Below are positions 15,246-21,286 of a DNA stretch of 21,354 nt, in pieces. A program made the translations under genes and the position numbers. Origin of the DNA: a virus; IMG/VR virus record IMGVR_UViG_3300027491_000022, positions 1 through 21,354 of that record; one strand, written 5' to 3'. Below the pieces are notes generated by a model. It did not search any database, was not told the DNA's origin, and saw nothing but the letters and a program-made list of their open reading frames with translations. Position 1 is the first letter of the stretch. Each line of letters starts with the position of its first letter.

Positions 15246-16104
15246 TATTAGTCCCCAACAATTTTTCCAAGTCTTCCTTGGCCTGTTCGTTACTTGCCTT
15301 TTCAGGCTTCTTGAATGCATCGAAAAAGTCTTCACGCTTGCTCATGCCATCTTTAATTGATTTAAATATGCCACGTAACGTAACGATTTCTTGTGGAACT
15401 GTAGCATCAAGATTATGCCCGAGTCTAGCTTCAAGATGTTCTACCTTGACACCGATTTCATCAAACGCAACAACTAAACGTTTAATTTGCTCAGACATTG
15501 GGATCTCACTAGTCTCAAGAGTCTTTCTGCATTGCGCAACTGCTGCCTCAATGACATCACCAGGAATGATTGCGAGAATACAAGCTCTCAAGCGTCTTGC
15601 GCCCTGGTTAGCAACCAGCTCGTAGATGTCCCTTGAGTCTGTAAGCTTTTGCTTTCCCTTCTTTGTGTCACGTGTGTGGGGCACATGGAAAACCTTAGTC
15701 ACTCTAGTGTTAGTCTGCAAGTCAATTGCGTAAGCCTCAGCAATACTAACACCATTCGCCTGACTAACTTCACGTACGCCACAATCCAAGTTACCCCATG
15801 ACTGCGCCATACTCTCTGCTAGTCGAATACTTGCACCCTCAACTAATTGGCCACCACGGGGGTAAGCATACATCGCTTGTTCTGCAAGATACGGACGTTT
15901 GCATGACTCTAAAATCTGCATATAAGCTTCATGCTGGTTTCGTGGAAACTTTTTAGCTATGACGTATTGTGCTTGTACTTCTGCGACCGCTCTTGCTTCA
16001 CCTGTTGCCTGCAACGGGTTTTCAGTCGTTTGTTTAGTTCCAGCAAATCCGAGTTGGAACTCGCCATTTGTGTACTCTGGACTGTATGTTTTAATTTCGT
16101 TCAT
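15226..16104 (-). CDS. Probable single-strand annealing (recombination) protein
   Basis: This 292-residue protein belongs to a phage family usually found beside RecE-like exonucleases. Recognisable conserved blocks are AEVQAQYVIAKKFPRN (41-56), the CKRPYLAEQAMYAYPRGG block (68-85), QSWGNLDCGV (101-110), an HTRDTKKG-type loop (143-150) and the core ANQGARRLRACILAIIPGD (165-183). The C-terminal third is charged and flexible. Annealing proteins coat single strands made by the exonuclease and pair them with complementary DNA. Function is inferred from context and family memory. The ATG overlaps the preceding stop region with a MNEIK start. Confidence 0.65.
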   Translation of the reverse strand: MNEIKTYSPEYTNGEFQLGFAGTKQTTENPLQATGEARAVAEVQAQYVIAKKFPRNQHEAYMQILESCKRPYLAEQAMYAYPRGGQLVEGASIRLAESMAQSWGNLDCGVREVSQANGVSIAEAYAIDLQTNTRVTKVFHVPHTRDTKKGKQKLTDSRDIYELVANQGARRLRACILAIIPGDVIEAAVAQCRKTLETSEIPMSEQIKRLVVAFDEIGVKVEHLEARLGHNLDATVPQEIVTLRGIFKSIKDGMSKREDFFDAFKKPEKASNEQAKEDLEKLLGTNIEKTKL

Positions 16105-16342
16105 TTTCTACCTCGACTTCATCTGTAAGAATTCCTTTCGTATCGATAGCGCATTGCACAAATCCAGCAGTAAACGCCATTTTGAGAAATTGTAAAAATT
16201 CAGGACGATTAATTTCTTTAATATTGTTTTCCTTTATCATTTCTTTAATTGATGCGTGTAAATCATAAAAACTTTGTAAATGTCCTGTAAGTTCATAGAC
16301 ACTGCGGGAGAGTTTTTCTATATCATTTTTAATTTCGTTCAT
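16091..16342 (-). CDS. Small hypothetical protein in recombination operon
   Basis: This 83-residue helical protein begins MNEIKNDIEKLSRSVYEL and ends DEVEVENERN. It has a polar N-terminal coiled-coil-like helix and a more hydrophobic middle (FLQFLKMAFTAGFVQCAI). Both ends overlap neighbouring genes by 14 bases, so translation is coupled. No family is recognised. It may be an accessory of the nuclease and annealing pair. Confidence 0.7.
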   Translation of the reverse strand: MNEIKNDIEKLSRSVYELTGHLQSFYDLHASIKEMIKENNIKEINRPEFLQFLKMAFTAGFVQCAIDTKGILTDEVEVENERN

Positions 16343-16574
16343 AATCTCTCATCCTCATATCAAAGTCGTTTAACATGGATTGCATTTCTTCGATTTGGTC
16401 ACGAATAAATATAATCGCATCCTCTGATATATATTTTGTTTGTTTGTGTTCAATTGCCATCATCGTCATCAAGCCTTGCATATAAGTTAAATCACGCTTG
16501 AATTGTTCAACAGTATTAACAAAAAGCTGTCTTTGCGACTCGATTAATTTACTTTGTCTATCTATGATATTCAT
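16329..16574 (-). CDS. Small helical protein in recombination operon
   Basis: This 81-residue protein starts at the ATG at 16574, which overlaps the nuclease stop (ATGA). In-frame ATGs up to 16598 are less likely because they lie inside the nuclease gene. The sequence is nearly all helical, with Met- and Gln-rich heptad-like patterns (YMQGLMTMMAIEHKQ, IEEMQSMLNDFDMRMRDY), so a coiled coil is likely. No family is recognised. Confidence 0.68.
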   Translation of the reverse strand: MNIIDRQSKLIESQRQLFVNTVEQFKRDLTYMQGLMTMMAIEHKQTKYISEDAIIFIRDQIEEMQSMLNDFDMRMRDYERN

Positions 16575-17380
16575 TGGTTTAAGTCCCATTCCGCCCACGC
16601 CGGTGGTGTTAAAGTTTTCACTTTCGACTTTAAAAAACTGTCGTCCTCGAATTCATGTTTAAGTTTTTGTGATAAGCTTGCAAAAAGTCTTAAACCATAA
16701 TCTATTGCTTGTTCATCAAGCGCATAAAGCACGACTTCATGACTTGTTTTATCGCAACAAATGAACACAAACTTTTCAAATTCTTGGCCTGCTTTTTCTA
16801 ATGCAATCTTTGCCATCGCTGCCTGTAAGAAATAGCCATAGTCTACACAAGATTTTTGAAAAGCTTTGTATGTCACGTCTTTACATGTCTTCACGTCTGC
16901 AACAATACCCCCTTTGATAATGTCTGGACGTGATTTAAATATAAAACCAGTGTCTGAGTCATTCCAGAATATCGATTTCTCACACTCTGCGTCTTCAAGA
17001 ATTGAGCGCGCTATCTTGTCGCTTATAATCGCTTTTGCCATGTCTGCCGATTTAGCATAAATATTTGCATCAACTGCGGTTATGTTTTGCTCTGTTGTAT
17101 AACTGTTAAACTTTTCAAACTCTTCTTTGCCCTTATTGCTACGTTTATTGAATTTAGGCGCTGGGATGTATTCACCCATTTTGTGGGGTTCTAGCAAAAT
17201 TGTATGCACTAATTGACCAAGCATAAAATCATCTGATTGCTTAAACTCACGATTCTTTAAAACATACTCATTATAAAACCTTACTGGTGAGTCTCTATAA
17301 GTGATTAAAGCACTTTTAGAGTAGCCATCACTTGAGTGATACTCTTCATTACTAATATCCAATAATACATTTGTTTCCAT
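16571..17380 (-). CDS. RecE-like PD-(D/E)XK exonuclease
   Basis: This 269-residue protein matches the C-terminal nuclease domain of RecE (exodeoxyribonuclease VIII), which degrades one strand from double-strand ends. Visible motifs are GQLVHTILLEP (55-65) with His59 and Glu64, FKSRPDII (148-155) with catalytic Asp153, and VADVKTC (160-166) with Asp162-x-Lys164. A YGYFLQAAMA helix (181-190) carries the conserved Gln. The start at 17380 has AAGGAGAACAAAAATG. It leads the leftward operon and pairs with the annealing protein for recombination or concatemer repair. Confidence 0.85.
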   Translation of the reverse strand: METNVLLDISNEEYHSSDGYSKSALITYRDSPVRFYNEYVLKNREFKQSDDFMLGQLVHTILLEPHKMGEYIPAPKFNKRSNKGKEEFEKFNSYTTEQNITAVDANIYAKSADMAKAIISDKIARSILEDAECEKSIFWNDSDTGFIFKSRPDIIKGGIVADVKTCKDVTYKAFQKSCVDYGYFLQAAMAKIALEKAGQEFEKFVFICCDKTSHEVVLYALDEQAIDYGLRLFASLSQKLKHEFEDDSFLKSKVKTLTPPAWAEWDLNQ

Positions 17381-17480
17381 TTTTGTTCTCCTTTTCTTGA
17401 TTTTCGATCATAATAATATTATATTTAACTATATGTGTAAATGCACATTTTTAAATTTTATTATAACTGAGGGTAAAATT
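17381..17480. promoter_or_regulatory. Divergent control region with palindrome
   Basis: This 100-base AT-rich spacer separates the leftward nuclease operon from the rightward Cro-like gene. A leftward -10 (TATAAT, minus strand of 17418-17423) has only a poor -35. A rightward TATAAC lies at 17462-17467, also without a clear -35. ATGTG at 17433-17437 and CACAT at 17444-17448 form a 16-bp inverted repeat between the two possible promoters, a natural operator site for the Cro-like protein. Weak -35 elements suggest regulated promoters or an activator. Confidence 0.5.
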
Positions 17481-17675
17481 ATGACAGTTGAAGATGTTTA
17501 TAATCATTTTGATAAAAGATGGACAGAAGTGTCCAGAGGTACGTGTATGAGTCTTTCATCGTGGCGTATTTATCGCATGTGTGGCTACGTTCCGATGCGA
17601 CAACAACGCATGATTGAAGCTATCACGCAGGGAGTTTTAAAAGCAGATTTAGCACACGCAAAAAGGGCATCGTAA
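17481..17675 (+). CDS. Cro-like DNA-binding regulator
   Basis: This 64-residue protein starts at 17481 with GAGGG upstream. The sequence has the pattern of small Cro/YdaS-type regulators: an N-terminal helix (VEDVYNHFDKRW), a helix-turn-helix (about 17-33), then GYVPMRQQRMIEAITQGVLKA (about 35-55), where Val-Pro, the basic helix and the GVLKAD end are typical. It would bind the palindrome in the adjacent spacer and control divergent transcription. It is first in the operon that ends with the replication genes, like cro in lambda. Confidence 0.7.
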   Translation: MTVEDVYNHFDKRWTEVSRGTCMSLSSWRIYRMCGYVPMRQQRMIEAITQGVLKADLAHAKRAS

Positions 17676-17836
17676 TGACTACACAAAAGGATTTGTCGAC
17701 TGAAGAAAAGCTGAAGAATGTATTCCGAGCTACTCTATTAGACCAAGGAGTAGCTGGGTATGACATTGACAAAATTGCAGATGCATTGGTATCTAATCTT
17801 TTAATCATGTTGAGTTTAAATTATGCAGACAAATGA
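17675..17836 (+). CDS. Small hypothetical protein at the cII position
   Basis: The ATG overlaps the stop of the Cro-like gene by one base (TAATG). The product has 53 residues, acidic and helical (STEEKLKNVFRATLLDQ, then DKIADALVSNLLIMLSL). It overlaps the next gene by 14 bases. It occupies the place of lambda cII but is too short and has no clear helix-turn-helix. Function unknown. Confidence 0.65.
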   Translation: MTTQKDLSTEEKLKNVFRATLLDQGVAGYDIDKIADALVSNLLIMLSLNYADK

Positions 17837-18050
17837 GATAATGAAATTGATGGGGATTGTATTTTTATTGTGCTTGAGCTTTTTTTTAATGTCATCGAGC
17901 GTCTATATATTAAACAAGACATTTAGTCATGATATAAAGCACGTCAACGTACACTTAGATAGTGATTACATTGCTGATCAAGTGTCGGAAGCACTACTGG
18001 ACACTAATGTGGCTAGTGATTTAGAAGAGATTAAACAAGCGAGCAACTAA
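17823..18050 (+). CDS. Small single-span membrane protein
   Basis: This 75-residue protein has one hydrophobic segment at about residues 10-30 (MGIVFLLCLSFFLMSSSVYI) followed by an acidic soluble tail (DSDYIADQVSEALLDTN). There is no signal-peptidase site I would trust, so an inner-membrane anchor is more likely than export. The ATG at 17823 overlaps the previous gene, and starts at 17841 or 17850 are possible. No family is recognised. A role in host exclusion or membrane attachment of replication is speculation. Confidence 0.65.
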   Translation: MQTNEIMKLMGIVFLLCLSFFLMSSSVYILNKTFSHDIKHVNVHLDSDYIADQVSEALLDTNVASDLEEIKQASN

Positions 18051-18254
18051 ATGGAAATAATAACTCTGCAAGAAATTGAGGCTTTAGAGCGAGAAATTAA
18101 TACTATTTTAAAACCTTTGATACTTGAGCAAATCAAGGGTTTTATAACTGTTTACTGTGATAGAGACAGCAAACTTTATCCAAAATCATTGCAAATGATA
18201 GCGATTGCAGTATCTGAAATCGGGAGGGATTTACACGAAAGAGATTTAATATAA
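18051..18254 (+). CDS. Small hypothetical protein
   Basis: This 67-residue protein starts immediately after the previous stop (TAAATG). It is helical and amphipathic (TLQEIEALEREINTILKPLI, then LQMIAIAVSEIGRDLHERDL). No motif is recognised. It is the last gene before a hairpin and the repeats that precede the replication genes. Confidence 0.62.
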   Translation: MEIITLQEIEALEREINTILKPLILEQIKGFITVYCDRDSKLYPKSLQMIAIAVSEIGRDLHERDLI

Positions 18255-18258
18255 GATT

Positions 18259-18283
18259 AAAGGCCAACCGCAAATTGGCCTTT
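18259..18283. terminator. Perfect 9-bp hairpin upstream of the replication genes
   Basis: AAAGGCCAA pairs perfectly with TTGGCCTTT around a 7-base loop, five bases after the stop of the 67-residue gene. The A-run and T-run are part of the stem, giving terminator-like features in both directions, but the T-tract is short. It could limit readthrough into the replication genes, making an antitermination step possible. Confidence 0.5.
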
Positions 18284-18292
18284 ATGAGCAAT

Positions 18293-18369
18293 TAACAAAC
18301 TTTAAAAGTAGGATGATTACTAATCACTTTACTAATAGGACGTACGCTAATCACTTTACTAACAGGACG
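18293..18369 (+). repeat. Tandem 23-base repeats before the replication initiator gene
   Basis: CTAATCACTTTACTAA-T/C-AGGACG occurs at 18320-18342 and 18347-18369, with 22 of 23 bases identical and a 27-base period. A degenerate third unit lies at about 18296-18316 (ACTTTAAAAGTAGGATG). They end 14 bases before the ATG of the O-like gene. They could be iterons, regulator sites or an RNA leader. Nothing else is visible in this 128-base gap besides the hairpin. Confidence 0.6.
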
Positions 18370-18382
18370 GGTAAATTATATC

Positions 18383-19393
18383 ATGAATGATAAAAATAAC
18401 AACAAAAATAATTCAGCATTAAATCAAACAGATGTAACTAAATCAAAGAAAAAGGAAACTTTTATCGTGTTGTACGAGCGATATTTACTTGATGGCAATT
18501 TAGACTTGTTAGATAAATTGTTCTATGCGTTTTTTGTATCCTTACATTGCGCTGGCCGTGTTATCGATATTACAAATTCACAATTAAGAGAAAAAATTAA
18601 AGTTAGTCCAGACGAATTTATTTCGATAGACAAGGTTAAAAGAAGTTTAAAAAAACTTGAAGACTTGGACTATATCAAAAGATACACAAATAAAACCAAC
18701 AGCGACAGAATAATTGTCCCAGTAATAAAGCATGATTTTGACGAGATTGACGAATCAAAAGCTGATGTTTTCTATGATAGATACGGCAATGAATATCACC
18801 CTGTCGATAAAAATGCACCTAGGGGCAACGGTGCACCAAGGGGCAAATTTGCACCACCCCCAGTGCACGGGTGCACCACATATAATATAAAAGATAATAT
18901 AAAAGAAAATAATAACTTCGTTATTACAAAAAACGAGTTTGCAGATGTTATTCAGAAAGCTCAAGAGTGTTTAGAAAAAACAAAGGAGAATCTTCCAAGC
19001 ACATCAAGCGAGATTGTTCCGTATGAATACCAAGATACAAATTTACCTGCCTTAAAAAAATCAACAACACTTACACAGTTAGAAGAAATTAATTCTCTTA
19101 ATTTACCCAGTGAGTTTTTAGAGCAGTTGATTTTGATACGCAAAGCCAACAAAGCATCGGTAAACAAAAAAGCCATGCAAGCGGTTTATCAAGAATTAGT
19201 GAAATTAAAAAATGCTGGACTTGATTTAAACGAATGTTTAAACATGTATGCCAATTGTGGGTGGAAAGGTTTTGTTGCTGATTGGTTTATAAATTCGATG
19301 GCTAAAAAGCCAAGCACTCATTTAGATCATAATTCGATTCAATGGGGTAAGGATATGGAATCAGATCCATTTTTTCAAAATTTATTGGATTAA
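18383..19393 (+). CDS. Replication initiator, lambda O-like
   Basis: This 336-residue protein has the layout of lambdoid O proteins. The N-terminal winged-helix domain is at about residues 25-115 (LLDGNLDLLDKLFYAFFVSL, then VKRSLKKLEDLDYIKRYT). A low-complexity linker follows (about 143-166, NAPRGNGAPRGKFAPPP), and then the short NIKDNIKENN seen in many prophage initiators. The C-terminal domain (about 230-320) ends in GWKGFVADWF, the region expected to contact the helicase loader. The linker is encoded by 18-bp repeats that are the likely origin. The next gene is P-like. The ribosome site is weak. Confidence 0.75.
   Translation: MNDKNNNKNNSALNQTDVTKSKKKETFIVLYERYLLDGNLDLLDKLFYAFFVSLHCAGRVIDITNSQLREKIKVSPDEFISIDKVKRSLKKLEDLDYIKRYTNKTNSDRIIVPVIKHDFDEIDESKADVFYDRYGNEYHPVDKNAPRGNGAPRGKFAPPPVHGCTTYNIKDNIKENNNFVITKNEFADVIQKAQECLEKTKENLPSTSSEIVPYEYQDTNLPALKKSTTLTQLEEINSLNLPSEFLEQLILIRKANKASVNKKAMQAVYQELVKLKNAGLDLNECLNMYANCGWKGFVADWFINSMAKKPSTHLDHNSIQWGKDMESDPFFQNLLD
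18814..18925. other. Candidate replication origin: 18-bp iterons plus AT-rich element
   Basis: TGCACC occurs at 18814, 18832 and 18850, an exact 18-base period. The first two units continue as A/T-AGGGGCAA. Two further partial copies lie at 18864 (TGCACG) and 18872 (TGCACC). Directly downstream, 18878-18925 is almost pure A/T with repeated ATAATATAAAAGA on the plus strand. In lambda, O binds 18-bp iterons inside its own gene next to an AT-rich melting region. The same arrangement is seen here. Confidence 0.7.
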
Positions 19394-19398
19394 ATAAC

Positions 19399-19980
19399 AT
19401 GAATGATAAATTTAATGAACAGTCTTACAATGTCATTAACTCTTTATTTGCTAAACTGGCTGGTATATTTCCAGCATTTTCTAAAGCATGGCCGACGGCA
19501 GTAGAGTTTGAATCAGCAAAAAAGAACTGGTTGCTTGCTTTAGTTGAAAATGACATAAACACTTTGGCTAAATTGCAGATTGGTTTAAAAAAAGCTAGAG
19601 CGCTAGGTAGGCCTTGGATACCCAGCATCGGAGAATTTATTGAATGGTGTAAGCCAAGACTTGAAGACTACGGCATGCCCGAATTGTTTGAGGCTTACAA
19701 AGAGGCTTGTCGCAATGCACACGATGTTAAATACAATTATCCATGCAATTGGTCACATCAAGCGGTTTATCATGCTGCAATCGAAACTGGGATATACGAA
19801 TTAGAGAAAAAGTTTGATGCGTTTAAAGTTTACTATCAAAGAGCCTGTCAAACCGTTTTTGATGGGGGTACATTGAGAGATTTACCAAAACTTATATCTC
19901 ACAACCAAGAAAAAGAAAAGTCGCCCGTAGTGGCTATAAATGCGTTAAACGATATGTTAAAACAACTTGGTAAAAAATAA
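19399..19980 (+). CDS. Helicase loader, lambda P-like
   Basis: This 193-residue protein matches the lambda P family. Motifs include NSLFAKLAGIFPAFSKAWPT (about 14-33), KNWLLALVEN (about 42-51), RPWIPSIGEFIEWC (about 71-84) and the WSHQAVYHAAIETG block (about 118-131). It would take DnaB from the host and deliver it to the O-origin complex. It begins five bases after the O-like stop, as in lambda, and ends the rightward operon. Confidence 0.9.
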   Translation: MNDKFNEQSYNVINSLFAKLAGIFPAFSKAWPTAVEFESAKKNWLLALVENDINTLAKLQIGLKKARALGRPWIPSIGEFIEWCKPRLEDYGMPELFEAYKEACRNAHDVKYNYPCNWSHQAVYHAAIETGIYELEKKFDAFKVYYQRACQTVFDGGTLRDLPKLISHNQEKEKSPVVAINALNDMLKQLGKK

Positions 19981-20011
19981 TATTTTGTTATACTTTGTGT
20001 GCAGCAAAATA

Positions 20012-20042
20012 GGGGAGCAAGTTCCACGCTTTCTTGTTCCCC
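20012..20042. terminator. Hairpin between convergent operons
   Basis: GGGGAGCAAG pairs with CTTGTTCCCC, ten base pairs including one G-U, around an 11-base loop. It lies between the ends of the P-like gene and SSB. On the minus strand it is followed by TATTTT, on the plus strand by ACCTTCTT, so it fits best as a terminator for the leftward SSB operon and may work both ways. Confidence 0.65.
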
Positions 20043-20048
20043 ACCTTC

Positions 20049-20450
20049 TTAAAACGGTATGCCGTCGTAAATCTCATTTGTAACTGTTTTCCGTGGTGCA
20101 ACGTTACCTAATCTCTCCTCTGGTTTTTGCAGTATGCTGAAATCGTTAAGCATAATCTTTGTAGAGAGTTTTTGACCTCCTGTGCTGTCTTGGTATTCTT
20201 GATAGTCTAAAGAGCCGTCTAGGTATATCTTTGAGCCTTTGGTAACTATCTTTGATGCGTTCTCTGCAGTCTTTCCGAAAGCCACAACGTTGTGCCACAA
20301 AGTGGCTTCAAATGGTTCGCCGTTCGGGTCTTTTCTTTTTACCATCGTTGCGACTGGAAAAGTCACAATTGGCAATCCTGATTTTGCTTGTTTAAGTTCA
20401 GGCGTTTGACCTACAATGCCCAGAATGTGTACTTTAGCAAGTGTTTTCAT
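20049..20450 (-). CDS. ssb: Single-stranded DNA-binding protein
   Basis: This 133-residue SSB has a recognisable OB fold (VHILGIVGQTPELK, then LWHNVVAFGKTAENASKIVT, KGSKIYLDGSLDYQEY), a short linker, and the acidic tip YDGIPF, equivalent to the DDIPF that binds partner proteins. It protects single strands during replication and recombination and may work with the P-like loader and annealing protein. The start overlaps the HTH gene stop (ATGA) after AAGGAGAG. It is the last gene of its operon. Confidence 0.95.
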   Translation of the reverse strand: MKTLAKVHILGIVGQTPELKQAKSGLPIVTFPVATMVKRKDPNGEPFEATLWHNVVAFGKTAENASKIVTKGSKIYLDGSLDYQEYQDSTGGQKLSTKIMLNDFSILQKPEERLGNVAPRKTVTNEIYDGIPF

Positions 20451-20758
20451 TTCTCTCCTTTTTTGTTTTTTTTATTGACTTTTGAGTTATCTACACAAAA
20501 ATCCACAGATTCTGTGGATAAGTTAATCATAGGTTTGGTGGTTAATAATGTTTCTAAGCTAACACTTAACGCCTCAGCAAGTTTTAGTAAAGTTGTTAAT
20601 TTTGGGTTTGTTTGTTCGTGAAAACACATGTGCCAAGCGCAAGATTTACTTATATTCAAAGACTTGGCTACCTCTCCAAAGCTTTTATTATTAACAACCA
20701 TGTAATGCTTAACATGGCTAACAATGTTTAAGCGTATAGTTTCTATATCTGTTTCCAT
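20447..20758 (-). CDS. Xre-family HTH transcriptional regulator
   Basis: This 103-residue protein has a classical helix-turn-helix. SFGEVAKSLNISKSCAWHM (26-44) aligns with helices 2 and 3, then NPKLTTLLKLAEALSVSLET (51-70) with the rest of the domain. The C-terminus is a short Lys/Asn/Ser tail with no cleavage or dimerisation domain seen in full repressors. It probably regulates early promoters, perhaps through the palindrome at 21143-21169 upstream of its own operon. Whether it acts as repressor or Cro-like switch is open. The start has GAGGTAATAAAATG. Confidence 0.85.
   Translation of the reverse strand: METDIETIRLNIVSHVKHYMVVNNKSFGEVAKSLNISKSCAWHMCFHEQTNPKLTTLLKLAEALSVSLETLLTTKPMINLSTESVDFCVDNSKVNKKNKKGEK
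20487..20521. promoter_or_regulatory. DnaA-box pair and 19-bp palindrome inside the HTH gene
   Basis: TTATCCACA (consensus DnaA box) lies on the minus strand at 20513-20521. A one-mismatch box TTATCTACA lies on the plus strand at 20487-20495. Between them ATCCACAGA-T-TCTGTGGAT (20501-20519) is a perfect inverted repeat of 9-base arms. All lie within coding sequence near the gene end, so function is not proven. Confidence 0.45.
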
Positions 20759-20767
20759 TTTATTACC

Positions 20768-21019
20768 TCAAGCCGTGAATTCACGATAAGATTTTTTCAT
20801 AATAAAAACCATGTCGCCGTTAGGCAAAGTTCCACCTACAAATTCACCTTTCCATTCTAATTTTTGAGCAAGCATTTTAGCGGCCAACATCATGTTTTCG
20901 GGATAATCCAGCGAGTAATCTTGATCAATAGTTAATGAAATACCATCGCCAATAAATGCTTTGTAGCGAGAGCCTTTAGTGTTTGTTGGTGCTAAGTATT
21001 TTACTTGTATTGCTTTCAT
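20768..21019 (-). CDS. Conserved hypothetical phage protein
   Basis: This 83-residue protein belongs to a widespread phage family of unknown function, recognised by its start (MKAIQVKYLAPTNTKGSRYK) and the GEFVGGTLPNGDMVFI end. It is mostly beta with one helix (ENMMLAAKMLAQKL). It is the first gene of the leftward HTH-SSB operon. The ribosome site is CAGGAGAAAAG. Role unknown. Confidence 0.78.
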   Translation of the reverse strand: MKAIQVKYLAPTNTKGSRYKAFIGDGISLTIDQDYSLDYPENMMLAAKMLAQKLEWKGEFVGGTLPNGDMVFIMKKSYREFTA

Positions 21020-21042
21020 TTCTTTTCTCCTGTTAATTAAAC

Positions 21043-21058
21043 GGAGGCCGAGGCCTCC
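21043..21058. promoter_or_regulatory. GC-rich leader hairpin
   Basis: GGAGGC at 21043-21048 pairs with GCCTCC at 21053-21058 with a four-base loop. On the minus strand it is followed by GTTTAATTAACAGGAGAAAAG and the ATG of the 83-residue gene. This matches the hairpin and leader before the gene at 13852 in composition and order. Confidence 0.5.
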
Positions 21059-21093
21059 TAGTGGATAATGTTGGAGTGGGAACCAACAGTACT

Positions 21094-21121
21094 ATTATAT
21101 ATGATTGTAAATATAAGTCAA
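21094..21121 (-). promoter_or_regulatory. Sigma70 promoter of the HTH-SSB operon
   Basis: On the minus strand, TTGACT (21121 to 21116) and TATAAT (21099 to 21094) are separated by 16 bases, a near-consensus promoter pointing at the 83-residue gene. Transcription would start near 21087. The 27-bp palindrome lies about 20 bases upstream of the -35. Confidence 0.75.
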
Positions 21122-21142
21122 CAGTCTAAAATATTTTAATTT

Positions 21143-21169
21143 ATCGACATATATTTAAAACGTGTCGAT
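21143..21169. promoter_or_regulatory. 27-bp palindromic operator candidate, copy B
   Basis: ATCGACA and TGTCGAT, 13 bases apart, repeat the arms of the copy at 14064. A minus-strand TTGACA lies at 21177-21172, and an AT-rich -10-like ATATAT or TATATG follows 17 or 18 bases later inside the palindrome. A bound protein would therefore cover this second, weaker promoter. Confidence 0.6.
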
Positions 21170-21238
21170 GCTGTCAATAGTTTAAAATAATTTATCTGCT
21201 GTTGCTTCAATAACATCCCAATTTATGCCAATGGTTGA

Positions 21239-21275
21239 CTCGATAAACCATATCGAGAATGCTCTCGGTATGGTT
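21239..21275. promoter_or_regulatory. Two overlapping, mutually exclusive hairpins
   Basis: CTCGATA (21239-21245) pairs with TATCGAG (21251-21257). The same TATCGAG bases can instead pair with the right-hand arm: AACCATATCGAGA (21246-21258) with TCTCGGTATGGTT (21263-21275), 13 pairs with one wobble and an ATGC loop. No U-tract follows on either strand. The larger hairpin lies just after the end of the partial gene at the right edge. Confidence 0.5.
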
Positions 21276-21286
21276 GGATCGCACTA

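Noticed and set aside
17823-18050. Holin assignment for the small membrane protein
   Set aside because: It has one membrane span and an acidic tail, but lies among early regulatory genes and not beside a lysis gene. Evidence is insufficient.
18293-18369. CRISPR-like repeats
   Set aside because: Only two clear units with 4-base spacers, and no cas genes. The context is an initiator gene.
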